A DNA stretch of 5,627 bases from Prevotellaceae bacterium (GTDB taxonomy: Bacteria > Bacteroidota > Bacteroidia > Bacteroidales > UBA932), in NCBI GenBank assembly GCA_031268055.1, contig JAIRXY010000132.1, forward strand, positions 1 through 5,627. Direction: 5' to 3'. A model generated the notes under the pieces. That model saw only the letters and a program-made list of their open reading frames with translations, had not been told where the DNA came from and ran no database searches. The translations under genes and the position numbers were made by a program. The number at the start of each line of letters is the position of its first letter. The stretch's first letter is position 1. Shown here piece after piece: positions 1 to 5,562 of the stretch.

Positions 1-190
1 ATCAGGATTTTCAGCGCAGGCAATGCTGTGCCAAGCGCACGCAGCAAGCCCCCAAGCAGCAGGCTTCATAACCTCGCTACCTTCCGGGCTTTCACAAAAG
101 CCGTAGCCCGCCGCTGTATGTTTAGTCGCTTGTAGCATGTAAATAGTAGGCGTCGTTTTTGAGCAGCTTACCAACATCCGTTGTGATGTA
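1..190 (-). ncRNA. ffs: Probable signal recognition particle RNA (4.5S-like), possibly incomplete at left edge
   Basis: On the minus strand this stretch folds into one long rod. Paired blocks from outside in are 184-187 with 1-4, 176-179 with 5-8, 134-138 with 23-27, 127-132 with 32-37, 106-114 with 41-49 and 98-102 with 62-66. The rod is capped by a GGAA tetraloop (82-85 on plus) closed by C-G pairs. The 9-bp helix 106-114/41-49 has three G-U pairs that would be A-C mismatches in plus-strand RNA, so minus is the sense strand. The apical motif CCGGAAGGUAGC resembles SRP RNA domain IV, which binds the Ffh M domain during co-translational membrane targeting. The 5' side of the usual symmetric loop (CAGG) is not clearly present, so the match is imperfect. 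A TANNTTTG box lies just upstream at 199-206. The 5' end is estimated at about 187-193; the 3' end may lie beyond the window. The main alternative is another rod-like RNA such as 6S RNA. Confidence 0.52.
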
Positions 191-198
191 AAATTTGA

Positions 199-206
199 CA
201 AAGGTA
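199..206 (-). promoter_or_regulatory. Bacteroidota -7 promoter box for the SRP-like RNA
   Basis: The minus strand reads TACCTTTG, an exact match to the phylum's TAnnTTTG -7 element. It lies 12-19 bases before the 5' end of the rod-like RNA (outermost pair at 187). A TTTG occurs upstream (minus strand, 226-223), but the 16-base spacer is shorter than the usual 19-20, so the -33 element is uncertain. Confidence 0.55.
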
Positions 207-268
207 TGCATTTTTTCAATAACAAAATAAAGCAAGTAGCTAAATTATATGAATTAAGCAATAAAACG

Positions 269-308
269 CCCCCTGCAGAGCTGCCTGTAACGCAGCGTGC
301 ATGAGGGG
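269..308 (-). terminator. Interrupted hairpin, possible terminator of the lipoprotein gene
   Basis: Nested inverted repeats pair CCCC near 269-273 with GGGG 305-308, TGCA 274-277 with TGCA 298-301, and GCTGC 280-284 with GCAGC 292-296, leaving small bulges and a short loop. Read on minus, the hairpin is followed by GCGTTTTATTGC, a weak U-rich tail. It sits about 120 bases past the stop of the minus-strand lipoprotein gene and before the SRP-like RNA promoter, which suits a terminator insulating the two units. The U tract is poor, so it could be just a structured 3' element. Confidence 0.35.
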
Positions 309-314
309 TGGTGG

Positions 315-419
315 AAAATTTTGAATTTTTAACCGAGCGAAGCGAGTTCACGAACATCTTAAAAAAGTCACAGCTCAGGCAAGTGGTAGCAAGTGGATTT
401 CATTCAAAATTCAAAATTT
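315..419. repeat. Widely spaced AT-rich inverted repeat
   Basis: AAAATTTTGAATTTT at 315-329 has its reverse complement at 406-419 (14 matching bases), about 76 bases apart. The right arm ends six bases before the lipoprotein stop codon. The interior holds CGAGCGAAGCGAG (334-346) and no reading frame I can support. It may be the ends of a small non-autonomous element or simple AT-rich coincidence. I saw no flanking target-site duplication. Confidence 0.4.
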
Positions 420-425
420 AAGAGG

Positions 426-875
426 TTAGTTGTGCACGTGGTACCAGTCGGTGGCGTCTGGCAGGGGTTGCACGAAGTATGTGCGGAGCTTGATTCGCTT
501 GTCGGTGTGCCTGCCGTCCACCATGCTGTAGCGCGACTTGCACTTTTTGCAAACGCCGTACCCGTTGCCATCGCTGTTGCTGTACTCCACCACTCCGGCG
601 GAAAGGCACTCCTCGCTGTTGGGGCAGGTAGCGTCAAAGGCAAACACCTCGTTGGGAGCATTGTTGTAGCGGTAGACTATCACGCCGTGGTTATTGTATC
701 CGCATCGGGGTTGCACGTTGGCCTTCATTACTTCGTAGGCAGGCATGAGCACGTCGAACTCAAAGCGTCCGACGTTGGGTACGGGGCACTCATACTCTTT
801 GGTACAGGCAATTGCCAGCAGCGCAACGGCTAAGCATGTAGCAGGTTTTTTATTGTTGAAAAAACGTAGTAACAT
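426..875 (-). CDS. Secreted lipoprotein with Rieske-like fold and four-cysteine site
   Basis: This is a 149-residue protein. It starts MLLRFFNNKK, followed by a hydrophobic stretch and a probable lipobox ending LLAIAC (lipidated Cys24), so I infer export and anchoring on the outer side of a membrane. The body has a Rieske-like layout: FAFDATCP near 78-85, then CKKCKSRYSMVDG at 109-121, where a true Rieske protein has C-x-H ... C-x2-H. Here the second pair is Cys109-x2-Cys112 and the first is Cys84 with Cys90. With no histidines at the ligand positions, a classical Rieske [2Fe-2S] centre is unlikely; a zinc or rubredoxin-like four-cysteine site or disulfides fit better. Bacteroidota encode many such small Rieske-fold lipoproteins of unknown role. 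The start was chosen because it gives a complete signal peptide and is preceded by a promoter box; the same frame runs upstream to 1763 only as antisense of dnaE. No Shine-Dalgarno sequence is visible. Stop TAA is at 426-428. It is transcribed divergently from dnaE. Function is unknown. Confidence 0.8.
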   Translation of the reverse strand: MLLRFFNNKKPATCLAVALLAIACTKEYECPVPNVGRFEFDVLMPAYEVMKANVQPRCGYNNHGVIVYRYNNAPNEVFAFDATCPNSEECLSAGVVEYSNSDGNGYGVCKKCKSRYSMVDGRHTDKRIKLRTYFVQPLPDATDWYHVHN

Positions 876-879
876 GGGG

Positions 880-887
880 CAAAGGTA
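880..887 (-). promoter_or_regulatory. -7 promoter box of the lipoprotein gene (leaderless transcript likely)
   Basis: The minus strand reads TACCTTTG, then CCCC, then the ATG at 875-873. Initiation in this phylum usually falls several bases after the TTTG, so the transcript would begin at or within a few bases of the start codon. That implies a leaderless or nearly leaderless mRNA and fits the missing Shine-Dalgarno sequence. No convincing -33 element is visible. Confidence 0.45.
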
Positions 888-922
888 AGCAATTTTTTCG
901 GGAATAAAGAGGATATTTTTCG

Positions 923-930
923 TACTTTTG
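923..930 (+). promoter_or_regulatory. -7 promoter box of dnaE
   Basis: TACTTTTG matches TAnnTTTG and lies 44 bases before the dnaE ATG, giving a predicted leader of roughly 38 bases. The last base of the box is the G of an in-frame GTG at 930, so that GTG lies upstream of the expected transcript and is not the start. The -33 region (around 893-903) is T-rich without a clear TTTG at the usual distance. It lies back to back with the lipoprotein promoter (880-887, minus), 35 bases apart, so the two polymerase footprints should overlap. Confidence 0.5.
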
Positions 931-974
931 TGCTGCTTTTTTCCGGTAAAAAAATCTGCATATACCATACCACT

Positions 975-3900
975 ATGTTTGTACATCTTCACGTTCACAC
1001 GGAGTATTCCATACTCGACGGCGCATCGAAAATAAAAAATCTTGTCGAGAAGGCCATCGCCGACGGCATGAAGGCTGTGGCCATAACCGACCACGGTAAC
1101 ATGTACGGCGTGAAGGAATTTTTTGACTGCATCGCCAAAAAAAACAGCAGCGTCGTCAAGGCCATTGAGAGCATCCGGAAGCAGGTAGCGGAGGCCGAAA
1201 AGAATGGCGAGGACGCCTCGGCGCTCCGGCAGCAGCTGCGCGACGAGGAGGCAAAGCGCTTCAAGCCCATCATTGGGTGCGAGGTGTACGTGGCCACGGA
1301 TAGCCGCTTCAGCAGAAAAGGCAAGGACGACCTCAGCGGCGACCACCTCATTTTGCTGGCAAAAAACAAGGCTGGATACCACAACCTGATGAAGCTCGTG
1401 TCGCTGGGATTTTTGGAGGGATTTTACGGCAAGCCGCGCATCGACAAGGAAATTCTGGCAAAATACCGCGAAGGGCTTATCGTTTCGTCGGCCTGCTTGG
1501 GCGGAGAAATTCCGCAGTACCTCATGAATAACGACTTGGCAGGCGCCGAAAAGAGCATCCTGTGGTTCAAAGAGCTGTTTGGCGACGACTACTATCTGGA
1601 GCTGCAACGCCACAAGGCCACCGACCCTACAGCCGAGCAGCAGACTTACCCTAAGCAGCAGATGGTCAACGCTCAGCTGGTAGCGCTGGGGCAAAAGCTG
1701 GGCGTGAAGCTTATTGCCACCAACGATGTGCACTTTGTCAACGAAGACGAGGCGCAGGCGCACGACCGCCTGCTGTGCATCAGCACCGCCGCCGACGTGA
1801 ACGACCCCGCGCGCATGCGCTACACGAGGCAGGAGTGGTTCAAGAGCACGGCCGAAATGCAGGCGCTATTTTCCGATATTCCGGAGGCGATTGCCAACAC
1901 GGTAGAGGTAGCCGATAAGGTTGAATTTTACGACATCAACAGCAAGGCCATCATGCCCAAGTTCCCCCTGCCCGAAGGCTTTGAAAGCGACGGCGACTAC
2001 CTGCGCCATATTACCTTCAACGGCGTGGACAAAGGCAGCGTGCCGGGCGCCAAAGGCCGCTACCCGCAGATGACGCAGGAGATAAAAGACCGCATAGATT
2101 TTGAGCTGGACACGATGATCAACATGGGCTTCCCGGGGTACTTTCTCATTGTGCAGGATTTCATTGCGGCAGCCCGCGAGATGGGCGTGTGGGTTGGCCC
2201 CGGCCGCGGCTCGGCGGCAGGCTCGGTGGTGGCCTACTGCCTCCGCATTACCGACATCGACCCGCTCAAGTACGACCTGCTGTTTGAGCGATTCCTCAAC
2301 CCCGACCGAATCTCCATGCCCGATATCGACATTGACTTTGACGATAACGGCCGCGACAAGGTTTTGCAGTACGTTACCGATAAGTACGGCAAGGAAAAGG
2401 TGGCGCAGATTGTAACCTTTGGAACAATGGCCGCCAAGTCTGCCATAAAGGATGTGGCGCGCGTGCAGAAGCTCCCGCTACAGGAAAGCAACCGCTTATC
2501 GGGCCTCATCGACCAGCTGCCGCGCAGCGACGTCTCGGTGAAAAACGCCGTGGCCAACATTCCCGACATGAAAGCCGCCGCAGAATCCAGCGACCCCCTC
2601 ATGCGCGACACCATCAAGTTTGCGCAAATACTGGAGGGTACAGTGCGCAACGTGGGCGTACACGCGTGCGGCGTAATCATTGGCGCCGACGACCTCACCA
2701 GCTTCGTGCCCATCAGCACGGCGGAGGATAAAGACGCCGCGAAGGACAGCAAAGAAAGAAAGAGAATTGCCGTAACGCAGTACGAGGGCACCAAGGTGGA
2801 GGATGTGGGGCTGATAAAGATGGACTTTCTGGGGCTAAAAACCCTATCCATCCTCAAGGAGGCTGTTGCCAACATCAAGCAAAGCCGCGGCGTTGACGTA
2901 AACATCGACGACATCCCGATAGACGACAAGGCAACCTACGAGCTGTATAGCCGCGGCGACACCGTCGGCACGTTCCAGTTTGAAAGCGACGGCATGCGCA
3001 AGCACCTCAGAAGCCTACAGCCAACAAAGTTTGAAGACCTCATCGCCATGAACGCCCTGTATCGCCCGGGGCCAATGGGCTACATTCCTGATTTTATCGA
3101 CCGCAAGCAGGGGCGCAAAAAGATAGCGTACGATATCCCCGACATGGAGGAATACCTGAGCGAAACCTACGGCATTACCGTCTACCAAGAGCAGGTCATG
3201 CTGCTTTCGCGCAAGCTGGCGGGGTTCACGCGCGGGCAGAGCGACGAGCTGCGCAAGGCAATGGGAAAAAAAATCAGGGAAAAGCTGGACGCGCTACAGC
3301 CAAAATTTCTTGAGGGATGCAAGACCAACGGGCATAGCGAGGCGGTGGTGCGAAAGGTTTGGGACGACTGGACGTCGTTTGCCGAGTACGCCTTCAACAA
3401 GTCGCACGCCACCTGCTACTCGTGGGTTGCCTACCAAACCGCCTACCTCAAGGCCAACTATCCATCGGAGTACATGGCGGCGCTGCTCAGCTGCAACCTC
3501 TCCAACATCGACGAGGTATCGAAGTTCATGGACGAGTGCAAGCGCATGAACATCGCTGTGCTCAGCCCCGACGTGAACGAGAGCCTGCTCACGTTCACCG
3601 TAAACAGGGAGGGCAACATCCGGTTTGGGATGGGCGCCATAAAGGGCGTGGGCGGAAATGCCGTCCTCAACATCATAGAGGAGCGAAAGGCTCACGGGAC
3701 ATTCAAAGATATTTACGACCTTGTAGAGCGCGTCAACCTGCAATCGTGCAGCAAGAAAACGCTCGAATCGCTCGCCGGGTCGGGAGCGCTGGACAACCTC
3801 GGTATTGACCGTCGGGCTTACCTCACCTCCGAGAACGGCGACGGCGTTACCTTTATCGATGCGCTCATGCGCTTTGGCGCTTTGCTCCAGCAGAGTAAAA

Positions 3901-4676
3901 GTTCGCAGCAGCAGTCGCTGTTTGGCGGCGGCGGCGGCGGAATTGACGTGGTGCAAAAGCCCAAGCTGCCGGTGGTTGCCGACGACATAAGCAAGCTGGC
4001 AGTCCTCAACCGCGAGCGCGAGCTTATCGGCATGTACCTGTCGTCGCACCCGCTCGACGAGTTCAAAACCGTGATGCAGCAGATGACCAGCAGCGTCATG
4101 TCCGACTTTGCCAACATCAAGCAGCTGCTGGGGCGAACGCTGACGTGCGCCGGCTTAGTCACAAAAGCGAGCGAATTTATATCAAAAAAGGGCAACCCGT
4201 ATGGGCGAATTATCATAGAAGATTTTTCCGGAACGCACGAGTTCACGATGTTTGGAAAAGATTACGTCGCGTTCAAGGAGTTTTTAAAAGAAGACTACCC
4301 GCTGCGCCTCCACGTTGCGGTGCAGGAGCGTCAGCAGTACGGAAGCGCCCCGCAGTACGGCGGCAGCGACGCCTCGCGGGGGGCGGAGCTGGAGGTAAAG
4401 GTTACCAAGGTAGAGCTGCTAAGCGAAATCATGAGCGATGGCATAAAAAAAGTAGCGGTATCCATTGACATTGACGAGGTAACAGAGGTATTCATTGCCG
4501 AGCTTGCCGACAAAATTATGGCTGCGCCCAAGGGCAAGGCAAAGTTCTGCCTGAAGGTATTCGACGCCAAGCATGGCGTTAACGTAGAGCTCTTTTCGCG
4601 CAAGTATTTGCTAACTTTCACCAATGAGCTGGAGCGCTTTTTTACCGGAAGCAACATTAAGTTCTCAATATCATAG
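975..4676 (+). CDS. dnaE: DNA polymerase III alpha subunit
   Basis: This is the catalytic subunit of the replicative DNA polymerase III holoenzyme, extending DNA from dNTPs at the fork. It is complete at 1233 residues, in the family's normal range. The N-terminal PHP domain (about 1-300) keeps all nine expected metal ligands: H6, H8, D15, H40, E103, H124, C174, D251 and H253. A charged helical insertion (about 51-96) separates its early strands. The palm has GPGRGSAAGS (408-417), the catalytic PDIDIDFDD (449-457) and a probable third aspartate D617 in KMDFLGL. Fingers and thumb regions include FQFES (667-671), YRPGP (696-700), YQEQVM (737-742) and FNKSHA (807-812). A helix-hairpin-helix stretch (GMGAIKGVGG, 885-894) is followed by QQSLF (979-983), a good beta-clamp motif, then six glycines, an OB fold (about 1055-1140) and a C-terminal domain. 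The ATG at 975 was chosen because MFVHLHVHTEYS matches the family's N-terminus; the GTG at 930 lies in the promoter. No intein or frameshift is seen. It appears monocistronic: the tRNA downstream has its own promoter. Confidence 0.99.
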   Translation: MFVHLHVHTEYSILDGASKIKNLVEKAIADGMKAVAITDHGNMYGVKEFFDCIAKKNSSVVKAIESIRKQVAEAEKNGEDASALRQQLRDEEAKRFKPIIGCEVYVATDSRFSRKGKDDLSGDHLILLAKNKAGYHNLMKLVSLGFLEGFYGKPRIDKEILAKYREGLIVSSACLGGEIPQYLMNNDLAGAEKSILWFKELFGDDYYLELQRHKATDPTAEQQTYPKQQMVNAQLVALGQKLGVKLIATNDVHFVNEDEAQAHDRLLCISTAADVNDPARMRYTRQEWFKSTAEMQALFSDIPEAIANTVEVADKVEFYDINSKAIMPKFPLPEGFESDGDYLRHITFNGVDKGSVPGAKGRYPQMTQEIKDRIDFELDTMINMGFPGYFLIVQDFIAAAREMGVWVGPGRGSAAGSVVAYCLRITDIDPLKYDLLFERFLNPDRISMPDIDIDFDDNGRDKVLQYVTDKYGKEKVAQIVTFGTMAAKSAIKDVARVQKLPLQESNRLSGLIDQLPRSDVSVKNAVANIPDMKAAAESSDPLMRDTIKFAQILEGTVRNVGVHACGVIIGADDLTSFVPISTAEDKDAAKDSKERKRIAVTQYEGTKVEDVGLIKMDFLGLKTLSILKEAVANIKQSRGVDVNIDDIPIDDKATYELYSRGDTVGTFQFESDGMRKHLRSLQPTKFEDLIAMNALYRPGPMGYIPDFIDRKQGRKKIAYDIPDMEEYLSETYGITVYQEQVMLLSRKLAGFTRGQSDELRKAMGKKIREKLDALQPKFLEGCKTNGHSEAVVRKVWDDWTSFAEYAFNKSHATCYSWVAYQTAYLKANYPSEYMAALLSCNLSNIDEVSKFMDECKRMNIAVLSPDVNESLLTFTVNREGNIRFGMGAIKGVGGNAVLNIIEERKAHGTFKDIYDLVERVNLQSCSKKTLESLAGSGALDNLGIDRRAYLTSENGDGVTFIDALMRFGALLQQSKSSQQQSLFGGGGGGIDVVQKPKLPVVADDISKLAVLNRERELIGMYLSSHPLDEFKTVMQQMTSSVMSDFANIKQLLGRTLTCAGLVTKASEFISKKGNPYGRIIIEDFSGTHEFTMFGKDYVAFKEFLKEDYPLRLHVAVQERQQYGSAPQYGGSDASRGAELEVKVTKVELLSEIMSDGIKKVAVSIDIDEVTEVFIAELADKIMAAPKGKAKFCLKVFDAKHGVNVELFSRKYLLTFTNELERFFTGSNIKFSIS

Positions 4677-4712
4677 GGGCGTTGGACATCAACAAAAAGT
4701 GTGCTAAGCTTA

Positions 4713-4742
4713 TTGCAAAATAAAAAACATTTTGTACCTTTG
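4713..4742 (+). promoter_or_regulatory. Near-consensus Bacteroidota promoter of tRNA-Gln
   Basis: TTG at 4713-4715 is followed by a 19-base spacer and TACCTTTG at 4735-4742. This fits the TTTG-N19-TAnnTTTG arrangement used by the phylum's primary sigma factor and is the best promoter in the window. Transcription should start near 4748-4750, about 20 bases before the tRNA. It begins only 37 bases past the dnaE stop, so the tRNA need not depend on dnaE readthrough. Confidence 0.78.
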
Positions 4743-4769
4743 CAGCCTTATATTTTTTTTCGGATATAT

Positions 4770-4843
4770 TGACCTATGGTGTAATGGTAGCACAACAGTC
4801 TCTGGATCTGTTTGTCTTGGTTCGAATCCAGGTAGGTCAACCA
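4770..4843 (+). tRNA. tRNA-Gln, anticodon CUG
   Basis: This is a full cloverleaf. The acceptor stem TGACCTA (4770-4776) pairs with TAGGTCA (4833-4839). The D stem is 4779-4782 with 4790-4793, and the T stem 4816-4820 with 4828-4832 encloses the TTCGAAT loop. The discriminator is A4840 and an encoded CCA ends the gene at 4841-4843. The anticodon loop CTCTGGA has anticodon CTG at 4802-4804, decoding CAG (glutamine), with G at position 37. The anticodon stem has four Watson-Crick pairs plus a U-U mismatch at 31-39 (4799 with 4807). The variable loop is four bases. It is transcribed from its own promoter. Confidence 0.96.
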
Positions 4844-4927
4844 CGTAAGCGTTACATTTTCAATAAGTTGTTGCAAATATTGAGCTTGTAAATACTACAA
4901 AGCAAAGGAAATACCCTCTTATTTCTG

Positions 4928-4983
4928 GCGTTTTTAGCTGAAAAAAAAGCACATGAAAAACGCGTGATTTTTTTAGCTGAAAA
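4928..4983. repeat. Direct repeat TTTTTAGCTGAAAA with an interleaved inverted repeat
   Basis: TTTTTAGCTGAAAA occurs at 4931-4944 and again at 4970-4983, 39 bases apart, and each copy is nearly palindromic around AGCT. GCGTTTTT (4928-4935) is also the reverse complement of AAAAACGC (4956-4963), allowing an 8-bp stem with a 20-base loop. The spacing of nearly four helical turns would suit a paired protein site, but AT-rich simple sequence explains it equally well. A weak 3' structure for the tRNA transcript is another option. Confidence 0.4.
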
Positions 4984-5085
4984 CGATGAAACCAATACCT
5001 CTAAAGTTACTACTCCGTACAGATTTCAAGGCCGTTAGTGGACAGTATTAAGCCTCGCGTGGCGCAGCATTGCGGATGGCTGTAG

Positions 5086-5262
5086 CGCAGCATCAAAAAG
5101 AAGCAGCAGCTTTGGATTGTACGAATTGCCGTCACAGGGCGGCTCTCAATGCCGGGTGGAGCGTCGGAGATGTGCCTTTTGGCAGGCAAAGAGCTTGCGC
5201 TCGAAAGGCTGAGGAAATCGCTTAGCCGCCTACGCGCCGCGCAGCCGGTAGAAAGCGAGTAA
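5086..5262 (+). pseudogene. Probable relic of the glutamyl-tRNA synthetase C-terminal end
   Basis: The frame is open from just after a stop at 5083-5085 to TAA at 5260-5262 (58 residues) and has no plausible start. It reads IVRIAVTGRLSMPGG, then ASEMCLLAGKELALERLRKS. This follows the pattern of the GltX anticodon-binding C-terminus: R-x-A-x-T-G, then P-G, E, L-x-G-K-E-x-x-L-x-R-L, with the domain's final helix at the right place before the stop. GltX charges tRNA-Glu, and also tRNA-Gln in organisms that use the amidotransferase route. Only about 45 of some 480 residues are recognisable. No upstream frame in the window resembles the catalytic part, so this would be a decayed or transferred fragment. 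The opposite strand has an 88-codon frame (5010-5276) without recognised features. Assignment is by pattern memory only; chance is possible. Confidence 0.4.
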
Positions 5263-5438
5263 GCCAGGGTTGTCATCCGGCATGAATTGCGCGGACAAAA
5301 GCGGCGTAAGCGATGTTGGTAGTTCGCTATAAAATGGCATAATCATTCAATGGCCAGCAATGTGCAATGCTCTGCAACCTCATTTTTTACCTGTCGTCGC
5401 CATAGCATGTGGCAGCTAATAATATGCGCCAAAATACG

Positions 5439-5462
5439 TAATCACAACCCTAATCACAACCC
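5439..5462. repeat. Tandem duplication of TAATCACAACCC
   Basis: Two perfect, directly adjacent 12-base copies (5439-5450 and 5451-5462) lead into the hairpin that follows. The second copy's AACCC is also the start of that hairpin's left arm. This is consistent with slippage or repeat growth in a non-coding spacer. Confidence 0.75.
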
Positions 5463-5489
5463 TAACAGGGTTTATAACCCTGTTAGGGT
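5459..5489. repeat. Perfect 14-bp inverted repeat with TAT loop
   Basis: ACCCTAACAGGGTT (5459-5472) and AACCCTGTTAGGGT (5476-5489) are exact reverse complements around the loop TAT. Each arm is itself partly palindromic (AACCCT ... AGGGTT), so cruciform and alternative short hairpins can form. No T tract follows on either strand, so an intrinsic terminator of standard form is not supported. It resembles short palindromic intergenic repeats (REP-like elements). Confidence 0.75.
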
Positions 5490-5530
5490 GAGGAGAGGAG
5501 AGAGAGAGAGAGAGAGAGAGAAAAAAAAAA
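5490..5530. repeat. 41-base purine tract with AG microsatellite and A10 run
   Basis: The plus strand is entirely purine here. It contains eleven AG units (5499-5520) followed directly by ten A (5521-5530). Such tracts are prone to replication slippage, and a homopurine mirror-like repeat can adopt triplex structure under supercoiling. No reading frame or promoter is seen next to it that length changes would switch within this window. Confidence 0.85.
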
Positions 5531-5562
5531 TCCGTCTTCATCCGCCCAATCCGCTTCATCCG
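5530..5562. repeat. Four ATCCG units at 9-10 base spacing
   Basis: ATCCG occurs at 5530-5534, 5540-5544, 5549-5553 and 5558-5562, with variable CT-rich linkers. Similar ATCCG series are, to my recollection, common in non-coding spacers of Bacteroidota genomes. Their role is unknown. Confidence 0.6.

Noticed and set aside
393..833. Plus-strand 146-codon frame opposite the lipoprotein gene
   Set aside because: It is the antisense shadow of a gene with a clear signal peptide and cysteine motifs, and it has no domain or start signal of its own.
930..974. GTG at 930 as the dnaE start
   Set aside because: It overlaps the TACTTTTG box, and the 15 extra residues precede the conserved N-terminal MFVHLHVHTEYS.
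876..1763. N-terminal extension of the minus-strand lipoprotein frame to 445 codons
   Set aside because: The extra 296 codons overlap the start of dnaE in antisense, would bury the signal peptide inside the protein, and lie upstream of the TACCTTTG promoter box.
2234..4049. Long antisense frames inside dnaE (2234-2929 and 3294-4049, minus)
   Set aside because: These are typical shadows of a moderately GC-rich gene, with low-complexity composition and no recognisable motif.
5010..5276. 88-codon minus-strand frame
   Set aside because: It is rich in Ser, Ala and Cys, without recognisable motif, promoter or ribosome site, and it overlaps the plus-strand gltX-like segment. I could not exclude a short orphan gene.
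5459..5489. Intrinsic terminator reading of the 14-bp palindrome
   Set aside because: Neither strand has a T run after the stem; the plus side is followed by purines.
5439..5562. CRISPR array
   Set aside because: The repeats are too short and too close together, and lack unique spacers of regular size.
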